From Euonymus europaeus (lineage: Eukaryota > Streptophyta > Magnoliopsida > Celastrales > Celastraceae): a DNA stretch of 64,000 bases. The translations under genes and the position numbers were made by a program. The notes below the pieces were generated by a model. That model was not told the DNA's origin. It was given only the letters and a program-made list of their open reading frames with translations, and searched no databases. How positions within the stretch are numbered: the first letter of the stretch is position 1; each line of letters begins with the position of its first letter. Shown here piece by piece: positions 44,761 to 63,349 of the stretch. The stretch is taken from contig OY756971.1 of assembly GCA_963580455.1 (NCBI GenBank), forward strand, positions 18,127,001 to 18,191,000, given 5' to 3'.

Positions 44761-45626
44761 TGAATTAAAAAAAAATCTTCTGTTTATACGATCGTGTTTC
44801 ATTTTCTATGACATATTAGATTATGACATAAATTGTGATGATAAAAAAGTTGGACAAATTTAGATTAATTCATAAATTTAATTTAGATACCAACCATAGA
44901 TATGCCCAAAGAAAGTTTGATTTATTAATTTCGATATCTGTACAAATTTTTACCAAGACTCCCCACCATTAATGTTCTGGGGTCTTTAAAGTAGAACCAA
45001 AAGTAATAGCTAATAAATACTGTAAAAGCAGATGACATTTGGACTCTTAACAGAATCAAAATGCATGCACCGTCACTTTCATTTGTTTGGTTGACAGGAC
45101 TGCCAATCGTACAACTCCATCCAGATGTCAGCATCTGCTAACTTAGCTTTAATTGTGATGGTTCTGGTTCAAGTGTCCAAAGTCGCGTTGAGCTGTTTCT
45201 TGAACATTTTCAATTTACAAAATTACGACCTGTTTGGGACGTTACGTTAAGCTTTCAATTCAATCTCATCATCGTTCCCCATTGTTAGATTTTGACAGGG
45301 AAATTTAAGTCTTGGCCCACCATCCATCTTCTTTCACTTGCATGGCTCAGCTGCATCAGTCTCCGTCGTCACCTCTGCCGCCGGCATCTCCTTCTTCTGG
45401 TCTAATTCACTTCTGCCAGCTATTTGCCCTAACTTGACTTCTTGAAGGATAGCAATTATGGGCTTTTAGTTTTTCCTCTTCTCGTTGGGCCATCACAATT
45501 TCTTATTGGATCAATGGACGAATCTTTAGTCAAAACGGCACAGCATTGTATTTAACTTTCAAATTCATCGTTTATTATTTATGTTTTCTCTTTCTGTATC
45601 CATCACGCACTATACATCTTCTTTCA
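44761..45626. other. Intergenic, no gene recognised
   Basis: AT-rich, no family recognised. A 31-codon frame at 45342-45437 (starting MAQLHQSPSSPLPPASP) has codon use like a real exon start, but no continuation was found. Confidence 0.4.
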
Positions 45627-46860
45627 CGTGACTCACCAAGAGTCAAGAGTGAGATTTGCTCAACTGGTATTAAGGAGAAGAATCCTCGTCAATTACGGGT
45701 ATGGTACAATGGCTGGTGTTAAAATATAAAGAATGGCATATTTTCTTATTTACGGTAATAATTATCATATTAGTTATAATTAATTTTTGGTGTACATGCA
45801 ATCATTAGTCCGAAATTTCACAAAGACACCCCGTTAATCATCTCACTCCTGTGCTCTCAAGAGTTGGATTCATATCCAAACACATTGTTGAATTGGAAAT
45901 GCAAAATTCTCAAGTTGAGAGAACCCTCAAATTTGTTGAATAAGAAATAATCAAAAGTTCTTACAATGGTTGTCTCAACCGTTACTCAAACAAAACACAT
46001 AAAAGAAACATTAATGAAACTAGAATATGAAATTACTTAAAATACTTGATTTACACATAGAACTCTTAAATGGGTACGAAAACATCTAAATCCAAAATCA
46101 GTATCTAAAAACATATTATAATAAGGAAATATATTTCATATCAAAAGTTATAGTCCGTCTAAGTTAGGCCTACACCTTCGAACCCCTTTTCTTGCACCCC
46201 ACATTTAGGCATCTCTTGAATGACTAGATTGCCGTCCACATCATGTTTCTCCTTAAACATCTTCTCTCATATTGAATATAAGACTTTTAAGTTTTTTACT
46301 ATTTCTGTTTTTATTTGATAGGCTTGTTTGTTTTTTATAAAGTCTAAGAAAATTCAATTATTATCATTAAAATAATAAAAAAATATTTCTAATATTTTTT
46401 CGTTAAGACTATTTCACTCACACTTTATTATTACTAGAATTTAATATTATTTGTTGACAAAGATGAACAATAAATGAGAATAGATTAATAAACTAGACAT
46501 TTTTACTTAATTTCAATAAAGACGTAAGCTATAATTTTGGATAAGCTCAAATCTAAATGCAACAAATCAAATAGTGATGAAGGAAATATTAAATTTAAAA
46601 GCACACTCTTAATATGCTAATTAAGGTAACAAATTAAATACTTAATTACATTAACAAATATAAAATATTTTCTATTCAATTTAAAATACACAAATAAATT
46701 GTCAAAGTTAAAATAAAAAAAAAAACATCATCACATATTAGCAAAGACCGTGTCTATCTGCAATCTGCTCCAAGAAAAGGTGCCGCAGTTGGTGGTGGTT
46801 GAACACTTCGCGGATCATTGATTCTTTGGATGACTTGACTTGGAAAGTTGGATTCACGGA
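45627..46860. repeat. Second copy of the remorin upstream block
   Basis: Direct repeat of 41272-42620; see that entry. The remorin coding exons are not duplicated. The copy breaks off at the position matching 41272, inside the remorin 5' region, and is preceded by TTCTTTCACGTG where the gene has TTCTTTCACATC. Confidence 0.85.
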
Positions 46861-46944
46861 TTTTAGAGGTTTTTTTTCCTCTTACAAAATATCATTTTTA
46901 AAATAACTAATTAGGAAAATAATTTTCTTTTTGCACAAATAATA

Positions 46945-47093
46945 CACGCTATTGTCAATAGCGTGATTAACTTTGGGAGTTTTAGAATCATGCTATGGCA
47001 ATAGCTTGATCAATTACATTAAACACCTGGTTCATAACAAGGTGTTTATATATATATATTTTTTGTTGAACACGCTACTCAAAGCAACGTGTT
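46945..47093. repeat. Cluster of four short palindromes
   Basis: 46945-46965 is a perfect hairpin, CACGCTATTG-T-CAATAGCGTG. 46992-47005 GCTATGGCAATAGC is near-palindromic. 47021-47047 pairs AAACACCT with AGGTGTTT. 47069-47093 pairs AACACG with CGTGTT. The first and last share the CACGCTA/GCGTG core, so the set may derive from one repeated unit. It lies just before the plant-mobile-domain relic. Confidence 0.7.
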
Positions 47094-47229
47094 TTCTTTT
47101 TTAAAAAAAAGTTGAAACATGAAAAATAATATAGTTAAAAACATGATAAATATATTTACGAAATACTAGTTATAACACTAATAGTGGGCATGATGTACAC
47201 GTCTAAAAGGCAATAAAACAACATATAAC

Positions 47230-47760
47230 TAAAATTTAAAGACTGGTCCATCGTCATCATGGTCTCCATGCAGTACCTGGCTGCTAGCCTCAATCTGGAG
47301 TAGTCGATAACCTTCACCAACATAATTTAGGATGTCACGACAAATGCAAAACTAGGCTCGTAGTGCAATAGTAGTGGACTCATATACAACATCTCAAAGT
47401 GCAACAGATGCTCGAGAAGCACTGGCAAGTAACGTCAATGCCTATAAATGATATTATTTGTTAGTATTTTATAGACAAAAAGTGTGTAAATTTTAAATTA
47501 ATTGAACTTTCCACGCGTTGGAGTGTTACAACCTTGAGACTCAAACTCCAATATCGACTGACGTGGAATACTAGTCAAAGGACTAATAAATCGTCGAGTG
47601 CAAGTGTGGTACCAGTGCATGTAATCATCGATACTGATATGTACCTCTCTATTCTCGTAGATCAAGCTATGTCTATGCTCAGTCCACTGATCGATCCACT
47701 ACTGGTGGATCACTGCCCAATCCATCTCCCAAGCTATAAATATCATCATCATTAGCCAAC
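47230..47760 (-). pseudogene. Plant mobile domain (PMD/MAIN-like) relic
   Basis: On the minus strand one frame reads DQWTEHRHSLIYENREVHIS, then IDDYMHWYHTCTRRFISPLT (near 47565-47690). The YMxWYxxxTRRFI block matches the end of the plant mobile domain found in MAIN-like proteins and in transposons. Upstream segments are in other frames. This is a fragment of a transposon-borne or dispersed PMD gene. Confidence 0.5.
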
Positions 47761-48292
47761 GAAATATAATTCACGCTATTCTCCATTACACCCTTGAAAA
47801 ATGTTACAATATAACATTTAAAACATTGAATCAAATTGTTTATTCCATTGACGAATGACAATGGAATATAAATTTGATCGTCATTCTACCATGAAATAGT
47901 CACAAATATGACATTACATTCTCATTTTACAATAGAACAGCTAGACTTATTCTTAAAAATGACTCCCAATTTTTAATACACGAATGGAGTCATAATTGCA
48001 TAACAATATATCATACATTATAGATCCATCATCCCCATCTTCCCTTCCGAACTCATATGAAATTATTATCATCGAAATAACAGACCACAAACATCAAATA
48101 CACGAAAATAACAAAAAATAGCTTCTAAATGACTTACCTACTTACTTGCACATATAGATCTGCACTGATCTGAATTAAATATAAGAAGCTTCCTCTCCTC
48201 AATGCCAAAAGTTGAGAGAGGGTCAGTAACATATTTGCATAAACGATGAGAGAGATGCGGAAGCACAGACGAAGAACGATGAGAGATATTGT
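47761..48292. other. Intergenic, no gene recognised
   Basis: Nothing recognisable. This is the target sequence into which the PRA1-bearing element inserted. Confidence 0.45.
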
Positions 48293-48302
48293 GATATTAA
48301 AC

Positions 48303-49406
48303 GGGTTAATGCATCTTTCAGTCACCGAAAGATAGCCGATGTTTCATTTTAATCATCGAATGATAAAACGTTTCAACTTAATCACTAAACTTCTATTTTT
48401 GTTTCAGTCTAACCACTTGGTCAGGTTTTATCTCATCCGGGCAGTAACTTTGCTGAGGTGGCACTTTGACCATGATGACATGGACATTTTTTTACACCTG
48501 GATTTTTTTGTTAATAATGACATGTGTACTAAACTACACGACAGAGCAATCCTCCTAGATCTACCGCCCTCACAGGTACCACTATGTCTGCTCCTTCTCC
48601 TCCAGTCCTTTTAATATCTAACAACCTTCCCACAACTGTTCCGGTCGCTGCCGTCACCACCACTACCTCCACCCAGTCCCAACCGCCGATTCAGACCCCA
48701 ACGTATCGCACCTATATTTCTCACCTCCATGAGTCCATTCACAATGGGCTCTCCCAGAGGCGCCCCTGGTCGGAGCTTCTCGACCGCTCCGCCTTCTCCA
48801 AAACTGATTCCGTCGGAGACGCTTCGCTTCGCATCCGCAAGAACTACTCGTATTTCCGCTTCAATTATCTGGCGATAGTCACTGTGATTTTAGTATTCTC
48901 TCTTTTGTCCCACCCTTTCTCCCTCTTTCTTCTGCTGTGCCTTCTCTCTTCCTGGGTTTTTCTCTACCTTTTTCGATCGTCTGACCAGCCGCTCACTCTA
49001 TTTGGCCGTACCTTTAGCAATCGTGAGACTCTCGAGATCCTTATTCTGCTCAGCGTCTTCATCGTCTTCCTCACAAGCGTTGGATCTGTGTTGATTTCTT
49101 CCCTCTTGGCCGGTGTGACACTTGTGTGCGTTCATTTTAGGGTTTTTTTGTCCCCCCAAAGTCATTACTTGTGTGCACGATCTGGGCCATCCAAAAAAAA
49201 AATGTTTCCACATCACGCAATCTAACGGCTAACACATGGTGAAAATGCCACCTCAGCAAAGTTGCTGCCCGGATGGGATAAAACCTGACCGAGTGGTTAG
49301 ACTTGAACAAAAATAGAAGTTTAGTGATTAAGTTGAAATGTTTTATTATTCGATAACTAAAATGAAACATCAGCTATCTTTCAGTGACTGAAAGATGCAT
49401 TAACCC
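48303..49406. mobile_element. Pack-MULE: Mutator-like element carrying a PRA1 gene fragment
   Basis: The 1,104-bp element has long terminal inverted repeats of about 175 bp, 48303-48476 and 49233-49406, both starting GGGTTAATGCATCTTTCAGT. It is flanked by a perfect 10-bp direct repeat GATATTAAAC at 48293-48302 and 49407-49416. Long inverted ends and a 9-11-bp target duplication are features of Mutator-like elements. It contains no transposase. Instead the interior holds most of a PRA1 coding region, the definition of a Pack-MULE. Ends and target repeats are so well kept that insertion looks fairly recent. Confidence 0.9.
48584..49225 (+). pseudogene. PRA1: PRA1 family protein gene captured by the Pack-MULE, 3' truncated
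   Basis: Open frame of 213 codons. Residues 1 to about 184 are a PRA1 (prenylated Rab acceptor) protein, B-type by its form: a Pro/Thr-rich N-terminus, SLSQRRPWSELLDRSAFSK-like text at 56-72, the RIRKNYSYFRFNY motif at 83-95, then hydrophobic hairpins at about 96-131 and 150-183 separated by SSDQPLTLFGRTFSNRETL. After GVTLVCVH the family sequence should continue with an acidic, export-type C-terminus of roughly 40 residues. Here it switches to unrelated sequence from about 49137 and ends in the right inverted repeat. PRA1 proteins act with Rab GTPases in ER-Golgi traffic. Lack of decay means it may still be translated; whether it is expressed is unknown. Confidence 0.85.
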
Positions 49407-49641
49407 GATATTAAACCCTAACTTGATGTAATCATTTCAACAGAACCTAGTCAGCAAAACCCAATCATCACGTTATGTCACGTCATCACCGCATAGGACT
49501 AGGCTGACCTAACTATCTAAGCATGATCGCATGTCATTTTCTTTTTTGAAACAAGTATTATATCATTTTCAATAAGACAAATCCACACAAATGAATTTTC
49601 CTCTAATGTAAACAATATAGATATCGTTTCCCTATTTTCAC

Positions 49642-49849
49642 GGGTTCATATAACTTTTAGTCATCGAAAGATAATCAATGTTTCATTTTGGTCACCAAAA
49701 GATAAAACGTTTCAACTTGGTAACTTGACTTTTCATTTTGTTCCAGTCAAGTCACTCGGTCAGGATTCCTCAAATCCGGGCAGCCAAAAAAGTGACGTGA
49801 CAGTTTGACTTGTTTCGATTGGTCCACGTGGAAAATGATCGTCACGTGG
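49642..49849. mobile_element. Solo inverted-end sequence related to the Pack-MULE
   Basis: Starts GGGTTCATATAACTTTTAGT and continues with CATCGAAAGATAA, TGTTTCATTTTGGTCACC, GATAAAACGTTTCAACTTGG and CTCGGTCAGGATT, the same order as the Pack-MULE ends. It directly precedes a second copy at 49850 and has no partner of its own. Confidence 0.6.
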
Positions 49850-50454
49850 TTAATACTACTTTCAATCACCAAAAGATAGCTCATGTGTCATTTTGGTTAC
49901 CGAAAGATAAAACATTTCAACTTGGTAACTTAACTTTCCATTTTGTTACAATCAAGCCATAATTTCTCAAATCCGAGCAGCGAAAAGGGTGACGTGACAA
50001 TTTAACTTGCCGCGAGGAAATGGTCACCATGTGAAAATATTTTGCGATTTTTTAAATTCAGAACAATTATGAGAAGCGAAGGTCCATTTTTGAGAACAAT
50101 ATAAATTAGTTGAATTTCTTCTGCCTAGATTGTTATGTAATCAGAACAAAGCGTCAATGGAGGTGAATTGATTTGAAGTAGGAAGCTTAGGGTATGAATG
50201 GTGTTGTAAGGTTTGATCTTTGAAACCTAATTTCTGCTTCTTAATTTGACTGCGGGATTAGTCGTGCCACTAAATGATGATTGCACTTAAAGGCTGCACA
50301 AGAGCATTCTAGCAATGACACTCAGTGACAAGTTTGACCGAGTGATTTTACTGGAACAAAATGAAAAAGCTAAGTGACTAAATTGAAACATTTTATCTTT
50401 TCGATGATAAAATTGAAACATGAACAATCTTTTAGTGTCTAAAAGTAGTATTAA
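49850..50454. mobile_element. Non-autonomous TIR element related to the Pack-MULE
   Basis: Perfect 13-bp termini TTAATACTACTTT (49850-49862) and AAAGTAGTATTAA (50442-50454). Inverted similarity continues inward for over 100 bp (CACCAAAAGATAG, GATAAAACATTTCAACTTGG against the reverse complement of 50345-50440). The inner 300 bp are non-coding and unrecognised. No matching target repeat was seen. It lies about 370 bp before the TATA box of the NDR kinase gene. Confidence 0.65.
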
Positions 50455-50824
50455 TTCATATTTTCACAGTCGGCTGGCAAAGAGGCAAATAAGACGATCC
50501 CAATCACCAAGAGCTGGCACAGACTGGAGATGTAAAGCATTTGGTCACGTGCTACGTATAGACGGGTCACACGATAGCTTTTGGACCCGAAACGTACACC
50601 TTGGCGACTTGGACCATGGAATTTCCGTAATTCTACCTGTCCATTTAGCTGTCCTCCAAATATCACGCGCCCACGCCACTACAGCGGTTGAAACTACGGA
50701 CTCAACCTCCTACTCAGTGCGTGTCGCACAGTTTAAGGGTGGAACCTAGAGAGCAGCCAATCATCGTGCAGCGTGAGTGAAATTACATTCTTAGCGCGTG
50801 GTAGAAGTATTAAAGCATTCTTTC

Positions 50825-50830
50825 TATAAA
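50825..50830 (+). promoter_or_regulatory. TATA box of the NDR kinase gene
   Basis: TATAAA in CTTTCTATAAATCTCCGCC, 437 bases before the ATG at 51267. The region between is probably a long 5' UTR, perhaps with an intron, since CT-rich leader text (TCAGTCTCTCTCTGTC) precedes the ATG. Confidence 0.5.
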
Positions 50831-51266
50831 TCTCCGCCGACACCGGAGAGTGGAGAGTCGCCAAAGCCAAAGCCGAAGCCTATCTTTTTTCTTTCTCTGA
50901 AAGTCAGAAGAAATGATTTTAAAATGCTTCAGAGAGTCCAGTTCATTAGGGGACAACGATGGCGTTGATAGCACTCAATTCCCCAGGAAAAAGTGATTCA
51001 AATCCTAAAAGTCGAAAATAAACAAACACGGATCATAAGTAAGACGAGAAATATGCCGGTTCAGGTTTCTGAAACTCGTAGTATCTTTCAGTCTCTCTCT
51101 GTCATTTTCTCGAACACTGATAGCTCTCAGATCTCTCCTCCAGAGTGTGACACTCAAAGCAAGTGAAAGCTCCATAAATCGCGATTAATTCTTGAAATTC
51201 TTCTCCGTTTTAGTTTTGTTTTCTGATTAATTAGTTCTGGTAGTGAAAGTTTGATCTGATTTGGAG

Positions 51267-58834
<7,568 letters not shown>

Positions 58835-60039
58835 ATTTAGCACTTCCATTGGAGTATGTATCCCTTGTCTGTTCACTACAACAATCCGCTGCCAAACAAT
58901 TATACAAAACTGGATTTTAGATTAATTTTTGTCTGACGAGATGAATAAGGTCAGCTTAAAGAGTTGCTGTGGCCGGAATTCTTTGTTTCTTCTCTGTAAA
59001 GAGATGCATGTGTGACAATTTAAAGCCAAAAATATGTCCGAATTGTTCATTTTGGTAGATTTTGTTTTTACTCTACATAGTTCAGTTCCAGTTCACGAAT
59101 CGAAAATTGTGTTCGAGCTGCCCAATTCCTTGTGTATTTTTGATATTAAAAGGAAATCCGCTAAGGCAATTTTGTTTGTTAAAGTGGTACATTTTCTTTA
59201 ATTGTGTTGCACGTCTTATTCTGCAATATAAATGTGTTGGAATTTCAATTTGTCTTGCTCTTCGATAATCCTATTGATTTTTAGTTGAGTGGGTGTTGTG
59301 GGGTTGAACTCTGAACTCTCGAGGGCTTGCCGCTAGAACTAGTCTTAATCCCTCCATTGATTTATCTTCAAGATTCCAGGTTTTTTTATTTCTTATTTTC
59401 TTTTAAGATTTAACTTTTGAGGCATGGCGAGTGGATTTAAATCCCTATGTCATGAATTCAATATTCTAGAGCGAAGTATGGCAAGTACTCCTGCTATCCT
59501 AGTAACCTTGGATTTCCTGTAACCGAAAACCGTGATGCTTCATGATGCTTCAAGCATATATTGATCTTTGCTTCAAGGTACAAAATTCAAGAAGAACAAA
59601 TGCTGCATGGCTCTGAACTTTTAACATTTGTATTCGGTTCAGCTTTTCGGGGTCCGACTCCTTCGCCTTTATATTGTAGCTTTTGTTGGCGGTTGTCCTG
59701 TTATAGCTTTTAAGACAAGTGTCGTTGCGGGTGGGGGTGGATTTTTTTTATATATAGCATTTTTAACAATTTAATTAGTGATATGGCAATCGAATTATAT
59801 CTTTTTTGTAAAAATGATAATTCACATTATTAGCGATATTGCAACTCTCATTGGGCTTTTGTTGATCACGCTATTGGGAACAATGTGTTTACTTTTTGTT
59901 AAAAGTTACTTTATACACAATGTTGACAACATGTTTCAAAATAATGATGAAAGACACTGTCAACTGTTATTATATATATGTATTAGTCAATATTGGTGTA
60001 TTATATATATATATATATATATATCTATCTATTAGTCAA
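58835..60039. other. 3' region of the NDR gene and intergenic sequence
   Basis: The first few hundred bases are probably 3' UTR. No gene recognised. (AT)n lies at 60001-60024. Confidence 0.5.
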
Positions 60040-60222
60040 TATTGGTGTACCTAATGTGGTAGTTGTACCTAATGTGGTTGCATATTCAATGTAGTGGGTA
60101 TGTCCACTCCCTCTTGTATTGATGTCACTCTCTCTCGTATTATAAATAGGTGATAGTGTGGCTGTTTGTATACACACTAAATATTAACTAAAATATGTCC
60201 ATTGAGTCTATCTAATGTAATA

Positions 60223-60235
60223 TGGTATCGAAGCC
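60223..60235 (+). promoter_or_regulatory. Primer-binding site of the copia element
   Basis: TGGTATCGAAGCC differs from the standard TGGTATCAGAGCC (complement of initiator Met tRNA) only by swapped bases in the middle. It follows the LTR-like sequence directly. Confidence 0.7.
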
Positions 60236-60537
60236 AGTATTACGTAGACTCACCAACTATCTCCACTGTCATCATCATTGGCTTCCACTATTTGCTGCTT
60301 CTTCCTTCTTCTCCAGTGGGTTCTTTTCTTCATTGGTTCTTAACTCTCAAACAAAACTCATTCTCTTCTTAAACAAAGTTCTTCTTCGCCAACAGATCCT
60401 TGTTTCTCTCATTGTCGCCTCGCCGGAAGTGGTGACTGTCGACGATGGTGTAATCAAGCCTCCATCCTTTTCAGTTTTCAGAACTCTGTTTCTGAAACAT
60501 CTTTTGATGGTTTACCAATCTGATTCTAGTGAACTCA

Positions 60538-60720
60538 ATATTTCTGGAGTTTGCAGTTTAGTTCCTAATATTTCTAGAACTTTCAGTTTAGTCCCTGGTG
60601 ATTCTTGAACTTGCGGTTCGGTCCCTAACATATCTGAAAATTTTAGTTTCACCCTTGAAATTTATGAAATTTGTAGTTTGCCCCCTGAAATTTGTAGTTT
60701 GATCCCCGACAATTATGGAA
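60538..60720. repeat. Degenerate short tandem repeats in the copia leader
   Basis: At least five units of about 30-36 bases on the pattern AATxTxTxGAAxTTxxAGTTT followed by xGTCCCT or xxCCCC, such as TTTGCAGTTTAGTTCCTAAT, CTTTCAGTTTAGTCCCTGGT, CTTGCGGTTCGGTCCCTAAC. Confidence 0.65.
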
Positions 60721-63349
60721 TTTTTAGCTGGAATATTGGTTGTGGTTTCAATTTTGTGATCTAGTGTTGTAGCCGTTGAGTGAATAATTTATTGAGCTTG
60801 TGCGTTCTTTGCAAGTATTATAACAGTAAAATGTTCACTGTTGAGAGTGAAGGCAACCATGTTGTGGCTCGCTCTGTGTCTCGTGAGACGTCATCTATTG
60901 TTATTGACCAGCGTACTTTGGATAGTTAGCGGACAAAGGTTGTTACTAGTTCCATTCGATTAGTTGACGAGAAGCTTGATGGAATTGTGGCCTACCCACT
61001 ATGGCGTAAGAATGTTTTGAAAGCCTTACAGGGCATGGGACTTGATCATCACTTATCTGAGGAAGCACCATCTACTAGTACTACCGAGTACAAATCTTGG
61101 ATCATGCGTGATGCCCGGATTTTTAGTCAGCGTATGAATTCAATGGATCGGTCTATAAAGATGTTGTTTTCCGGTGCAAGAGCACTTTGCACAATTTAAA
61201 AACTTGTCTGATGAATTTGCAAGGCTTTTCCCATTCACTAGTAGTGTTAGCAAGTTCAATGACCAGCGCATGCAAATTGTTGTGGTATGTTTTTTGGCCA
61301 ATCTGGATCCAGAGTTAGAAGGAGCTCGTGCTCACATATTATCTAGAAAAGAATTCCTACACTTGCTGACACTTATCGTCGTCTCAGCCGTTCTGTATGC
61401 ATGATGACTCCCCACGTGTTTCACCTTCTGGTGGTGAACACTCTGCCTTTGTTGCTTATTGTGGTGGTGATCGTGGTCGCGGCCATGGCCGTGGTCCAGC
61501 TGATCGTGAGACTCATACATGTCACCATTGTGGGGAGACCGGTCATATTCGTCCTCAGTGTTGGAAATTACATGGTAAGCCAGTTGTGAATGCTGTAGTG
61601 ACTGAGTCTAGTATGCCTTCTGGTAGGCAAATTGTGCAAATGAATGATGTTGAATTCGCCCAATACACTCAACATCCAATTGGAAGCTCTGTTGATTCAT
61701 CTGTAGCTACTTTGACAGGTAATATGACAACTTGTTTGGCTACCACGCCCACCTGGGTCCTTGATTTCGGGTCCACACATCATTTAACTAATGTATCGGG
61801 TATTCTCTCTGACTATTATGTGACTCCGGCTCATCGTAGCATCATTGTGGCGAATGGATCCCCGTTGAAAGTGCATGGTTGTGGTTCTACAAAATTTTCA
61901 TCATCTATGGCTCTTCCCAATGTTCTTTATACACCTTAGAACCCATTTAATTTGTTATCTATTGGTCAAATTACTCGCGATTTACATTGTTCAGTGACCT
62001 TCTTTCCTACTTATTGTGTTTTTTAGTAGGGGTCGGATGGCTAATGGTCCGTATGTGTTGGATGAGAGTTCTAGTACTGCTTGTTCCATTGTTGATTCTC
62101 TTTCCTTGACTGTTCACTGCAGATTGGGTCATCCCTCCTTATCTACATTGAAATGTTTATTTCCCAGTTTTAAGTTTTTATCTCAGTTGTCTTGTGAGTC
62201 TTGTCATTTGGCTAAAACTACTCGTGTTCCTTATTCTGTAAGACAAAATAATCGAGTGTCCATTCCTTTCGCTTTAGTACATTCTGATATTTGGGGACCT
62301 TGTCCTGTGACTTAAGTACTAGGCTTTCGCTATTATGTGACTTTTATTGATGATTTCTCCCGTGTTACTTATATTTATTTGTTGAAATCTCGTTCTGAGT
62401 TATTTTTGTGTTTCAGACGTTTGTGCTAGAAATTCAAAACCAGTTTCATACTATGATGCAGGTCCTTCGGAGTGATAATGGCGGTGAATACATGTCTTAG
62501 TCGATGCTTGATTTCCTTCGCCACCATGGTATAGTTCATCAAACCACATGTTTTTATACTCCACAACAAAATGGTGTCGCTGAGCAAAAACATCGTCATC
62601 TCTTAGACACTACTTGTGCTCTTATGTTCCAAATGAATGTTCCTAAACAATTCTGGAGTGATGCTGTTTTGACAACTTGTTATCTCGTCAATCGTCTTCC
62701 TTCCTCTGTTCTTGGCGGTATGTCTCCAATCTCTGTTTTACTGCCACATCAAAGTCTATTTCCTTTATCTCTTCAGATGTTTGGTTGTACTGTCTATGTT
62801 TGTGATGTCAGTCCACAAAAGACTAAGCTTGATGCTCGTGCCAAGCGATGTATTTTCCTCGACTATTCTAAAACTCAAAAGGGGTATTGTTGTTTTTCTC
62901 CTAAGTTAAATCGATTTTTGGTGTCTTTTGATGTATCATTTAAAGAGTCTCTTCCCTTTTATTCCCGATCGTCATCAGCTCTTCTACTATTCCTTCCACA
63001 TCTCTGTCGAATACTGATGATTTCTTAATATATCACACCACATCATCTGTGTCTTGTTCGGACTCTTCGTCTTCAAGTACTGCACCCGTGTCGTCTACTT
63101 TTACTGAACTAGTCTCCTTGCCTCCCGGTCCGATAAGTCCTTATTCTCCACTTGATGTATCTGTTGTTCCTTCTATTTCTGATACACCTGCTGTGCTTGA
63201 TGTGCCTATTGCTATTCATTGCCCATATCGTGCTTGTATGGATCATCCTCGCTATACAGATTCTTTTCGTGGCTTATCAGTATCGTTGCAGGCCTCGATC
63301 TCTACTCTGGATACCCACTATGTTCCAAAAACTGTGTTTGATGATCTTA

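Noticed and set aside
45342..45437. Short frame starting MAQLHQSPSSPLPPASP, possible first exon of a lost gene
   Set aside because: Only 31 codons and no following exon found.
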